From the NCBI GenBank assembly GCA_038061835.1, contig JBBTYJ010000024.1, positions 1 to 13,282 of the forward strand: DNA of 13,282 nucleotides, written 5' to 3'. This stretch comes from UBA5004 sp038061835. GTDB lineage: Bacteria > Patescibacteriota > Minisyncoccia > Phycocordibacterales > Zambryskibacteraceae. Each line of letters begins with the position of its first letter. Within the stretch, counting starts at the first letter, position 1. A model generated the notes under the pieces. It was not told where the DNA came from, did not search any database, and saw only the letters and a program-made list of their open reading frames with translations. Of this stretch, positions 5,460 to 10,801 are shown in pieces. A program made the position numbers and the translations under genes.

Positions 5460-5720
5460 ATGGAAGAAGGACAAAATAATAATGTGAGCATGAATATGGA
5501 TGATAACGGTGGAAGTTCCGCGGGCCCTATCATAGGTGCTATCGTTATTTTAGCCATCTTAATTTTGGGCGGATTGTATTTTTGGAGTCAACGCGCCGGT
5601 AATGATGCAGTGATTGAGGAAATCAACACACAAACTAACTCCGACGCAGCCGCCACGATTGAAGCCGATCTAAATGCAACGGATATTGAAAATCTGGATG
5701 CTGAACTGAACGCTTCTTAA
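5460..5720 (+). CDS. Single-span membrane protein, unknown family (86 aa)
   Basis: Unrecognised small protein. Residues 1-20 are polar and Asn/Asp/Gly-rich. A single hydrophobic span at about 22-42 (GPIIGAIVILAILILGGLYF) is followed by one Arg and then an acidic, Ala/Asn/Asp-rich tail (about 45-86). There is no signal-peptide cleavage site, so it is probably a bitopic membrane-anchored protein with a soluble acidic tail. It lies 22 nt after the coiled-coil gene and is the last gene of this operon; a long hairpin follows at 5741. No SD is visible before the ATG. Similar small 'membrane helix plus acidic tail' proteins are common among CPR hypothetical proteins. Confidence 0.75.
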   Translation: MEEGQNNNVSMNMDDNGGSSAGPIIGAIVILAILILGGLYFWSQRAGNDAVIEEINTQTNSDAAATIEADLNATDIENLDAELNAS

Positions 5721-5740
5721 TTTCGAATTTAGAAGGAATA

Positions 5741-5781
5741 CAAAGGGCTCGATAGTTATAGTTGCACTATCGGATTCTTTG
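5741..5781 (+). promoter_or_regulatory. Long hairpin at the end of the nusA operon, overlapping the clpP promoter
   Basis: Two 16-nt arms (5741-5756 and 5766-5781) pair at 15 of 16 positions if G-T pairs are allowed, with a 9-nt loop. The core CGATAGT/ACTATCG is perfect. It could terminate the upstream operon, though only a weak T run follows. Alternatively the DNA dyad could be an operator for clpP, because its right arm runs up to the clpP -10. Confidence 0.6.
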
Positions 5782-5788
5782 TTATACG
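5780..5788 (+). promoter_or_regulatory. Extended -10 promoter of clpP
   Basis: TGTTATACG is an extended -10 with four of six core matches. TTGCAC at 5762-5767 could be a -35 at a short 15-nt spacing. The predicted start, about 5794-5795, gives a leader of about 3 nt. Confidence 0.55.
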
Positions 5789-5797
5789 CTACTTGCC

Positions 5798-6376
5798 ATG
5801 AGTTATTTAATCCCGACAGTTATAGAGAAGAGTCAGTTTGGTGAACGAGCATACGACATTTACTCGCGACTGTTACGCGAACGCATCGTTTTTCTCGGAG
5901 GACCGATCGATGATGATACGGCTAACATTGTGATTGCCCAACTTCTCTTTCTTCAATCCGAAGATCCTAAAAAAGATATCTCCATATACATCAATTCTCC
6001 TGGAGGTTCTGTAAGCGCGGGTTTGGCGATTCTTGACACCATGAATCATATAAAACCAGACGTATCAACCATATGTATTGGCATAGCAGCGTCTGCCGCT
6101 TCAGTAATACTTTCTGCGGGGGCGAAAGGGAAAAGATGTTCCCTACCTAATTCAGAAGTGATGATACATCAGCCTTGGGCCGAAGGGGTTGGCGGACAAG
6201 CCACAGATATAGAAATAAGGGCCAAACACATAATTAAGACAAGAGAAATTCTGAACAAGATACTTGCTAAAAACACAAATAAACCGCTTTCTCAAATCGA
6301 GAAAGACGTTGATCGAGATTTCTTTATGAATGCCGAAGAGGCTAAAAAATACGGCATCATTGACAAGATTTTGTAG
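5798..6376 (+). CDS. clpP: ATP-dependent Clp protease proteolytic subunit ClpP
   Basis: Serine protease subunit that forms the tetradecameric chamber fed by ClpX or a similar unfoldase in the cytoplasm. The 192-aa protein begins MSYLIPTVIEKS, the usual ClpP start; an upstream in-frame TTG at 5762 would add 12 unrelated residues and lies inside the promoter, so it was rejected. Catalytic Ser99 is in GIAASAASVIL and His124 in MIHQPWAEG, with the normal 25-residue spacing; the catalytic Asp is in the DVDRD stretch (170-174), followed by FFMNAEEAKKYGIIDKIL. The Pro-Gly-Gly oxyanion strand (NSPGGSVSAG, 66-75) is intact. No SD is present and the leader is predicted to be about 3 nt. It is followed by a palindrome and the rny leader. 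Confidence 0.96.
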   Translation: MSYLIPTVIEKSQFGERAYDIYSRLLRERIVFLGGPIDDDTANIVIAQLLFLQSEDPKKDISIYINSPGGSVSAGLAILDTMNHIKPDVSTICIGIAASAASVILSAGAKGKRCSLPNSEVMIHQPWAEGVGGQATDIEIRAKHIIKTREILNKILAKNTNKPLSQIEKDVDRDFFMNAEEAKKYGIIDKIL

Positions 6377-6412
6377 TAATAGTAGACTTTGGTTGTTCAC
6401 TTATAAAGATTT

Positions 6413-6426
6413 CCGCCAGTTGGCGG
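6413..6426. repeat. Short CCGCC/GGCGG palindrome
   Basis: CCGCC and GGCGG form a 5-bp stem around AGTT, flanked by TTT and AAA that can extend it. It lies 36 nt past the clpP stop. It belongs to the same visual family as the hairpins at 3111-3124 and 8065-8079. It is followed by T-rich repeats (GTTTA units) but not by a clean U run, so it is a doubtful terminator. Confidence 0.5.
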
Positions 6427-6452
6427 GTGAAACCGTTTTAGTTTAGTTTAGG

Positions 6453-6479
6453 TTGGTTTTTCTGATTTTACCGTACTAT
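6453..6479 (+). promoter_or_regulatory. Possible promoter of rny
   Basis: TACTAT (6474-6479) is a reasonable -10; TTGGTT (6453-6458) could be a -35 at a short 15-nt spacing. It would give a leader of about 26 nt. The 135-nt gap between clpP and rny holds this, the palindrome at 6413 and nothing else I could identify. Confidence 0.35.
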
Positions 6480-6511
6480 TCCGCACGTCTGGCTGGCCGT
6501 TCAAACCATAT

Positions 6512-8041
6512 ATGTCTCTTAAACTTGCGCTACTTCTAGCCCTGCTTGCCGCATCTGCCGGTATCGGCTTTGGTTATTTGTTGCGCATTTTGATTTCTCT
6601 TGGTAAGAAGGGTTCCATTGAACTTGACATCAAACAGATGGAACTTGCTTCCAAAGGGGAGGCTCAGCGAATTATTTCAGAGGCTGAGACTCGAGGAGAA
6701 GAAATTATTCAAAAAATTCAGAAAGAGTTCAAGGAGCGTGATGAGCGAGTGAAGAAAACAGAAGACCATTTGATTAAAAAAGAAGAATTTCTCGATAAAC
6801 GTGTGTTTGATTTAGATAAAGAAGCGGAGGATTTGAAGAAAAAAATCATGGAAACTTCCTCTCTACAAGAAAGGGTGGCGGTATTGGTCGAGACACGACA
6901 GAAGGAGTTGTCAAAAGTGGCTAACTTATCTCATGATGAAGCCAAGAAAGAACTTTTGGACACTGTTCAAAAAGAAGCCGAAGAAAATCTGCTTGTGCGC
7001 GTGAAAAAACTTGAAGCCGAGGGTGACAAAAAGCTGGAGGCTCGCGCCAAAGAGATTCTTTCCACCGTGATTCAAAGATTGGCGGTATCTACGGCAAGCG
7101 CGATGATGGGTACAACAGTGTCTCTGTCATCCGATGAATTGAAAGGTAAGATTATTGGGAAAGAAGGAAGAAACATTCGGGCTTTTGAGCGTGCCACTGG
7201 CGTGGAGGTTATAGTGGACGATACCCCAAATTCCATCACTCTTTCCTCGTTTGATCCGGTGCGCAGAGCCGTGGCTAAAATGGCGCTTGATAACCTAATT
7301 CTTGATGGACGTATTCAGCCGGCTAAGATTGAAGAGTTTGTGGAAAAGGCCATAGCCGACACGAATATAATCATTAAAGAAAAAGGTGAACAAGCGGTTG
7401 TCGAATGCGAAGTTTTTAATTTAGATCCGAAACTCGTTTCGCTTTTGGGTCGTCTGCATTTTCGTTCAAGTTATGGACAGAATGTCTTAGATCACTCAAT
7501 AGAGATGAGTCATTTGGCGGGCATGATAGCGCAGGAACTTGGCGCGGATGTGGCCACTGCCAGAGCAGGCGCACTGCTTCACGATATTGGCAAGGCCCTA
7601 GATCATGAGGTTTCTGGTACTCATGTCGATATTGGTCGTAGAATCCTAGCTCGATTCAATATTTCCGAGAATATTATTAAGGCTATGCAGTCGCATCATG
7701 AAGAATATCCATATGAAACAATTGAATCTGTCATCGTGCAGACTGCCGATGCTATCTCGGGTTCGAGGCCTGGCGCTCGTCGGGATACTGCGGAGCGTTA
7801 TCTCAAACGTCTCGAGGATTTGGAGGCAATTGCTCTTTCGTATGAAGGCGTGGAAAAGGCATATGCTCTAGCTGCCGGTCGTGAAATTCGCATTTTTGTT
7901 TTCCCTGAAAAAGTTTCTGACTTGGAAGCTAAACAAATGGCTAGGGATATGGCTCTTCGCATAGAAAGTGAGCTTAAATACCCGGGTGAGATTAAAGTTA
8001 ACGTGATTCGTGAAGCTCGCTCAATTGAATTTGCCCGTTAA
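6512..8041 (+). CDS. rny: Ribonuclease Y
   Basis: Membrane-anchored endoribonuclease that initiates mRNA decay. The 509-aa protein has the standard architecture: a transmembrane segment at about 4-29, a long charged coiled coil (about 40-190), a KH RNA-binding domain with GKIIGKEGRNIRAFERATG (212-230), and an HD catalytic domain with HSIEMSHLAG and the metal-binding HDIGKALDHE (HD at 357-358), followed by HVDIG and HHEEYP. The C-terminal region ends in the family-typical PGEIKVNVIREARS. Length matches Gram-positive RNase Y (about 510-520 aa). No SD precedes the ATG. It stands alone between the clpP and HU transcription units, with repeat hairpins on both sides. Confidence 0.97.
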   Translation: MSLKLALLLALLAASAGIGFGYLLRILISLGKKGSIELDIKQMELASKGEAQRIISEAETRGEEIIQKIQKEFKERDERVKKTEDHLIKKEEFLDKRVFDLDKEAEDLKKKIMETSSLQERVAVLVETRQKELSKVANLSHDEAKKELLDTVQKEAEENLLVRVKKLEAEGDKKLEARAKEILSTVIQRLAVSTASAMMGTTVSLSSDELKGKIIGKEGRNIRAFERATGVEVIVDDTPNSITLSSFDPVRRAVAKMALDNLILDGRIQPAKIEEFVEKAIADTNIIIKEKGEQAVVECEVFNLDPKLVSLLGRLHFRSSYGQNVLDHSIEMSHLAGMIAQELGADVATARAGALLHDIGKALDHEVSGTHVDIGRRILARFNISENIIKAMQSHHEEYPYETIESVIVQTADAISGSRPGARRDTAERYLKRLEDLEAIALSYEGVEKAYALAAGREIRIFVFPEKVSDLEAKQMARDMALRIESELKYPGEIKVNVIREARSIEFAR

Positions 8042-8047
8042 AAGCTT

Positions 8048-8079
8048 CCAGCCTCCACGGCTGGTCCGCCTCTGGCGGA
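8048..8079. repeat. Double hairpin repeat element after rny
   Basis: Two adjoining perfect hairpins lie just past the rny stop: CCAGCC/GGCTGG with a 5-nt loop (8048-8064) and TCCGCC/GGCGGA with a TCT loop (8065-8079), followed by seven A. The poly-A orientation would make the second a terminator on the minus strand, but no minus-strand gene needs one. It is best read as a dispersed palindromic element that may also protect or end the rny mRNA. Confidence 0.6.
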
Positions 8080-8095
8080 AAAAAATGGCTTAGTA

Positions 8096-8101
8096 TATAA
8101 T
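8096..8101 (+). promoter_or_regulatory. -10 box for the HU gene
   Basis: A perfect TATAAT without a good -35. It would give a leader of about 50 nt. A second candidate, TTGATA at 8116 with TTAAAT 17 nt downstream, is closer to the gene and equally weak. Confidence 0.4.
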
Positions 8102-8158
8102 TAAATGCGAGTCTATTGATACTTTAGATTCAGAATTATTAAATAAAAATAGCAGAAA

Positions 8159-8431
8159 ATGAATAAGGCAGATATCGTAAACGCAGTACACGGAAAGCTC
8201 AATGGTACCAAGGTTCAGGCGGAGGAAGTCGTTGATACCGTCATTGATTTAATCATCTCTACTCTCAAGAAAGGAGGCGAAGTTTCAATTGCCGGTCTAG
8301 GCATCTTTTCAACCAAGGTTCGCGCCGCTCGCCAAGCTAGAAATCCTCGCACCGGCCAATCTATCTCGGTTCCCTCAATGCGAGTACCCAAGTTTCGTCC
8401 AGCCAAAGGGCTTAAAGAGGCGGTTAAATAG
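8159..8431 (+). CDS. hup: HU-family DNA-binding protein
   Basis: Nucleoid-associated protein that binds and bends DNA as a dimer. The 90-aa length and sequence match HU: N-terminal MNKADIVNAV helix, GGEVSIAGLGIFSTKVRAARQARNPRTGQ with the conserved Gly-x-Gly-x-Phe turn and the 'R-x-x-R-N-P-x-T-G' DNA-binding arm, and C-terminal PKFRPAKGLKEAV. HU versus IHF cannot be decided from sequence alone; a single gene of this type and the arm sequence favour HU. No SD is present before the ATG. The gene is monocistronic: a terminator follows 21 nt after the stop. Confidence 0.95.
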   Translation: MNKADIVNAVHGKLNGTKVQAEEVVDTVIDLIISTLKKGGEVSIAGLGIFSTKVRAARQARNPRTGQSISVPSMRVPKFRPAKGLKEAVK

Positions 8432-8451
8432 CTTCTTTCTAGTTAGAAAAC

Positions 8452-8485
8452 AAAAAACTCCCGCAACTTTGTTCGGGAGTTTTTT
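8452..8485. terminator. Bidirectional rho-independent terminator after the HU gene
   Basis: The stem AAAAACTCCCG (8453-8463) and CGGGAGTTTTT (8474-8484) has a 10-nt loop, with a T run on both strands. It ends the HU transcript and could also stop transcription arriving from the minus strand. Confidence 0.92.
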
Positions 8486-8503
8486 GATGCAAAAAAATGA
8501 ATA

Positions 8504-8547
8504 TAAACAAAAAAGCCCTTGGATTTTCCAAGAAGCTTTTTATTTTA
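8504..8547 (-). terminator. Terminator of the 90-aa gene transcript (bidirectional shape)
   Basis: On the minus strand the stem AAAAAGC-TT-CTTGG and CCAAG-G-GCTTTTTT encloses AAAAT and is followed by TTTTTTGTTT. A T-rich run also follows on the plus strand, so it could work both ways. It lies about 175 nt after the stop codon of the minus-strand gene, which implies a long structured 3' region on that transcript. Confidence 0.75.
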
Positions 8548-8551
8548 CCGT

Positions 8552-8720
8552 GTTCGATGAGTGATCGAACTTTCGCGTTTCGCGAAGCTTGGGAGGATTT
8601 TCCCAAGAGCGCCGTTTGAATTTCAATGGCCAGCGCCCGGCCACTTTGCCTAGTTTTACGACATAGGCTTGTCGTTCCCCGGGGTTTTAGCCTCTGGGGT
8701 GACGGCCTTGCCCGGGAAAG
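8552..8720 (-). ncRNA. Hairpin-rich 3' region or small RNA
   Basis: Between the stop of the 90-aa gene and its terminator the minus strand holds a ladder of hairpins. They are AGGC..GCCT/CCCC..GGGG paired regions (about 8667-8708), TGGCC/GGCCA (8627-8643), CTTGGGA/TCCCAAG (8588-8607), TTCGCG/CGCGAA (8572-8586) and GTTCGAT/ATCGAAC (8552-8570). That many perfect stems in 170 nt is unlikely by chance and suggests a structured RNA, either a 3' UTR or a processed sRNA. A 34-codon basic reading frame (GTG at 8644 to stop 8540; VAGRWPLKFKRR at the start) runs through it and cannot be excluded as a gene. I do not recognise a known RNA class. Confidence 0.5.
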
Positions 8721-8993
8721 CTAGAAAGGATCTGGGAGACTTCCAAAGAGCCGGATAGACCCTTCGTTGAGATGAGGGAAATATTTACCCTGTTTGGGTG
8801 GGGAAAACTGTGCGACCAATTCGCACTGAACATTTTCGAGTTCCCCATAAACTACCACTTCCCTAGCATGCCCAAATCGCGCGAAAGTCTCCCATGCTTT
8901 GGCTAAAGCAAGGCTAAACTTTTCGCAGCGGACGTGCTCTAGCCTCTCTCCAACCTTATCTCCAATTACCGTGACTTCATAATGTAGGTACAT
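8721..8993 (-). CDS. Small unknown protein (90 aa) with optimal SD and promoter
   Basis: I do not recognise the family. The product starts MYLHYEVTVIGDKVGERLEH, has a helical centre (KFSLALAKAWETFARFGHA), a strand-rich part (REVVVYGELENVQCELVAQF) and a Pro/Gly-rich tail ending SLPDPF. It has two Cys, no signal peptide and no membrane span, and is probably cytoplasmic, of alpha/beta type. The ATG at 8993 is chosen because a perfect SD (AAGGAGG) ends 4 nt upstream; the frame is open further up to 9074, but that region holds the promoter. With a near-consensus promoter and the best SD in the window it should be strongly expressed. The hairpin-rich region follows on the same transcript. Confidence 0.8.
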   Translation of the reverse strand: MYLHYEVTVIGDKVGERLEHVRCEKFSLALAKAWETFARFGHAREVVVYGELENVQCELVAQFSPPKQGKYFPHLNEGSIRLFGSLPDPF

Positions 8994-9045
8994 ATTTCCT
9001 CCTTGATATTTGGTTAGTAAGAACTGTTTCTGACTTTCTGTAGAC

Positions 9046-9074
9046 AGTATATCATAGCGAGATTTATTTGTCAA
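9046..9074 (-). promoter_or_regulatory. Near-consensus promoter of the 90-aa gene
   Basis: Minus strand: consensus -35 TTGACA (9074-9069), 17-nt spacer, -10 TATACT (9051-9046) preceded by TGA (extended -10). Transcription would start near 9039, leaving a leader of about 45 nt that carries the SD. It is the strongest promoter I see in the window. Confidence 0.85.
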
Positions 9075-9133
9075 ATAGTTTAGACCAAAATAGCATTTTG
9101 AAATAAGAAATTATTGGATTCTGTGGAATAGAT

Positions 9134-9162
9134 TTGACACAGATTAAAAATAGCCCTAATAT
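9134..9162 (+). promoter_or_regulatory. Promoter of the TrmB-like gene, leaderless arrangement
   Basis: Consensus -35 TTGACA (9134-9139), 17-nt spacer, -10 TAATAT (9157-9162). The predicted start at 9168-9169 is 2-3 nt before the ATG at 9171. It is divergent from the promoter at 9046-9074, with 59 bp between the two -35 boxes, so one regulator could control both. Confidence 0.8.
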
Positions 9163-9170
9163 TAAGCCAT

Positions 9171-9929
9171 ATGAAGGACAAGCTAATTTCAATAGGATTC
9201 TCGAAGAATGAGGCCCAAATTTATTTGGCATTATTGGAGCTTGGAAAGGGAACGGTTTCGGAGATAACTAGAAAGGCTTATTTAAACCGGACAACCGGAT
9301 ACGACGTGCTTGATGGGCTTGTTACGAAAGGGCTTGTGTCGGTCTCGGGCAAGAAATCTAGGCAGGAATATATTGCGGAGACGCCCGACAAAATTGAGGC
9401 TTTACTAAAAAGCGAGATCGGCGAAAAAGAAAAAAATCTGAAAGAAGTGGGAGATATTATCCCTGAATTAAAATCGCTTCATAATGTTGCTGGAAGGCCG
9501 AAGGTGCGATTTTACGAAGGAATGCAGGGTTTGATTGATGTTTACGAGGATACTCTGACTTCTTCGGAGCCGATTCGGGCTTATGCCAATGTTGACGATA
9601 TGCATAAGGCTTTGCCGAATTATTTTCCAAATTATTATGAACGTCGATCCAGCCGGGGAATTTCGATTAGAGCAATCATTCCTAAAAACGCGGTGGGCGA
9701 GGAGCGCGCAAGCAAAGACAAAGAAGAAATGCGCGAATCAACGTTGATTCCGTCCGATAAATTTTATTTTTCGCCGGAAATCAATATTTATGACAATAAA
9801 GTAATGATCGCTTCGTGGCGCGAGAAGCTTGGAATTATCATCGAAAGCGCGGAAATCGCTGATGCTATGAAGAAGATATATGAACTGGCGTGGGCAGAAG
9901 CGAAGAGACTGGATAAATATACAGATTAA
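9171..9929 (+). CDS. TrmB-family transcriptional regulator
   Basis: Putative DNA-binding regulator of 252 aa. Residues 1-75 match the TrmB winged helix: 'L-x-x-x-G-F-S-x-N-E-A-x-I-Y-L-A-L-L-E-L-G' start, VSEITRKAYLNRTTGYDVLDGLVTKGLV recognition helix and the wing. A short coiled-coil linker follows (about 80-105, KSEIGEKEKNLKEVGDIIPEL). The C-terminal half (about 110-245, with VRFYEGMQGLIDVYEDTLTSS, then MIASWREKLGIIIES) resembles the TrmB/PLD-like effector domain. In archaea TrmB proteins sense sugars; in CPR the ligands are unknown, so the target here is not predictable. The gene has its own consensus promoter and no SD. The divergent 90-aa gene is the most obvious candidate target. Confidence 0.9.
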   Translation: MKDKLISIGFSKNEAQIYLALLELGKGTVSEITRKAYLNRTTGYDVLDGLVTKGLVSVSGKKSRQEYIAETPDKIEALLKSEIGEKEKNLKEVGDIIPELKSLHNVAGRPKVRFYEGMQGLIDVYEDTLTSSEPIRAYANVDDMHKALPNYFPNYYERRSSRGISIRAIIPKNAVGEERASKDKEEMRESTLIPSDKFYFSPEINIYDNKVMIASWREKLGIIIESAEIADAMKKIYELAWAEAKRLDKYTD

Positions 9930-9991
9930 CCTTGAATTAATATATAATGCACTTTCAAAACAAATATATTCCACGTAGTAATTTTTGAAAT

Positions 9992-10015
9992 GGTCTGGAA
10001 ATCTCGACCAGAGCC
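9992..10015. other. Hairpin in the gap between the TrmB-like and PaaX-like genes
   Basis: GGTCTGG pairs with CCAGAGCC with one bulged G and a 9-nt loop. No T run follows, so it is not a clear terminator. The remaining 173-nt gap is AT-rich and includes a TATAAT box near 9943 that has no obvious gene to serve. Confidence 0.4.
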
Positions 10016-10073
10016 GATTATCTAATTTGAAAATGTGACTGATACATATTTGTTCGCATACCAGCAATACACT

Positions 10074-10097
10074 TATAACTCGCTATAGCGTATTATA
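10074..10097. promoter_or_regulatory. 24-bp dyad over the start of the PaaX-like gene (likely operator/promoter)
   Basis: The perfect palindrome CGCTATAGCG (10081-10090) is flanked two bases away on each side by TATAA and TTATA, making a symmetric 24-bp element. Its right half contains the probable -10 (TATTAT, 10091-10096), placing the transcription start at about the ATG (10103). This geometry fits repression by a dimeric HTH protein, most simply the downstream gene product itself. Confidence 0.55.
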
Positions 10098-10102
10098 GAT
10101 GT

Positions 10103-10669
10103 ATGGGAAGATTGGAAGAAGAGAATAGAAAAAGGGTCAAACGCGGAGAGATCCAGAGATTGATTTTGAATTCGGTAAAAGTAGCAGGAATTTTGAGTAT
10201 CGGGTTAGTCGCCCCTCAAGTTATTGGGGCGATGGGAAAGCTCGGACTTATTTCTAATAAACGTCAGGGAGAAATCGTACGATCTTCGGCAAGTAAATTG
10301 GTTAAAAAAGGATTACTCGAATATAAAGATGGCAGATACGAACTTACCAAAGATGGAGAAAAGAAATTAAGATTATGGGAACTTCAAGAATACCAAATCA
10401 AACGCCCGCATAAATGGGACAAGAAATGGCGAGTAATCATCTTTGATATTCCGGAGAAAAAGAAAAAAGTACGACATCAAATTCGTCATCTCTTTATTTC
10501 AGCCGGTTTCTTCAGATTGCAAGATAGTGTCTGGGTCTATCCTTATGATTGCGAGGATATTATAGGACTGCTGAAAACAGATTTAGGTGTTGGGAAAGAT
10601 CTTTTGTATATGATTGTCGATGAAATAGAAAATGACAAGTACCTACGAGAATATTTTGATCTACTTTAA
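10103..10669 (+). CDS. PaaX-like HTH protein with C-terminal Cas2-like domain
   Basis: The 188-aa protein has an N-terminal winged-helix part (about 15-85, with SNKRQGEIVRSSASKLVKKGLLEY and a wing YKDGRYELTKDGEKKL) and a C-terminal ferredoxin-like domain (about 103-188, starting KWDKKWRVIIFDIPEKKKKVR and containing GFFRLQDSVWVYPYD). The second part resembles both the PaaX middle domain and Cas2; the Asp in 'FDIPE' sits where Cas2 has its first-strand Asp. Such proteins are often labelled Cas2 in CPR genomes, but there is no CRISPR array, Cas1 or effector here, so a stand-alone regulator or nuclease is more likely. Its start overlaps the predicted transcript start, with no SD. A dyad upstream suggests autoregulation. 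Confidence 0.88.
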   Translation: MGRLEEENRKRVKRGEIQRLILNSVKVAGILSIGLVAPQVIGAMGKLGLISNKRQGEIVRSSASKLVKKGLLEYKDGRYELTKDGEKKLRLWELQEYQIKRPHKWDKKWRVIIFDIPEKKKKVRHQIRHLFISAGFFRLQDSVWVYPYDCEDIIGLLKTDLGVGKDLLYMIVDEIENDKYLREYFDLL

Positions 10670-10705
10670 CTTAACATTTTATTATCACAGTGCTACATCG
10701 TGCTG

Positions 10706-10737
10706 CATCTATTAACTACGATCGTGAGTAATAGATG
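10706..10737. other. Perfect 9-bp inverted repeat between convergent genes
   Basis: CATCTATTA and TAATAGATG flank 14 nt that contain the self-complementary ACGATCGT. It lies between the ends of the PaaX-like gene and cca. No U run follows on either strand, so it may be a weak bidirectional terminator or a protein-binding site. A direct repeat, GTGCTaCAT/GTGCTgCAT, adjoins it at 10690-10708. Confidence 0.45.
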
Positions 10738-10801
10738 TAAAAATATGATATGCGCAATATATTAGTTGCAGAAAATGTTACATATATAAATAAGCATGAA
10801 A

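Noticed and set aside
5762..5797. TTG start for clpP adding 12 residues
   Set aside because: The extra residues do not resemble ClpP and overlap the promoter and hairpin; MSYLIPTVIEKS at 5798 is the usual start.
8504..8720. tmRNA, SRP RNA or RNase P RNA
   Set aside because: No tRNA-like ends, no tag frame with a resume codon, no SRP GGAA/AGCAGCC domain and no RNase P core motifs were found.
10103..10669. Evidence for a CRISPR-Cas system from the Cas2-like domain
   Set aside because: No direct-repeat array, Cas1 or effector gene is present; the protein carries an HTH domain that Cas2 lacks.
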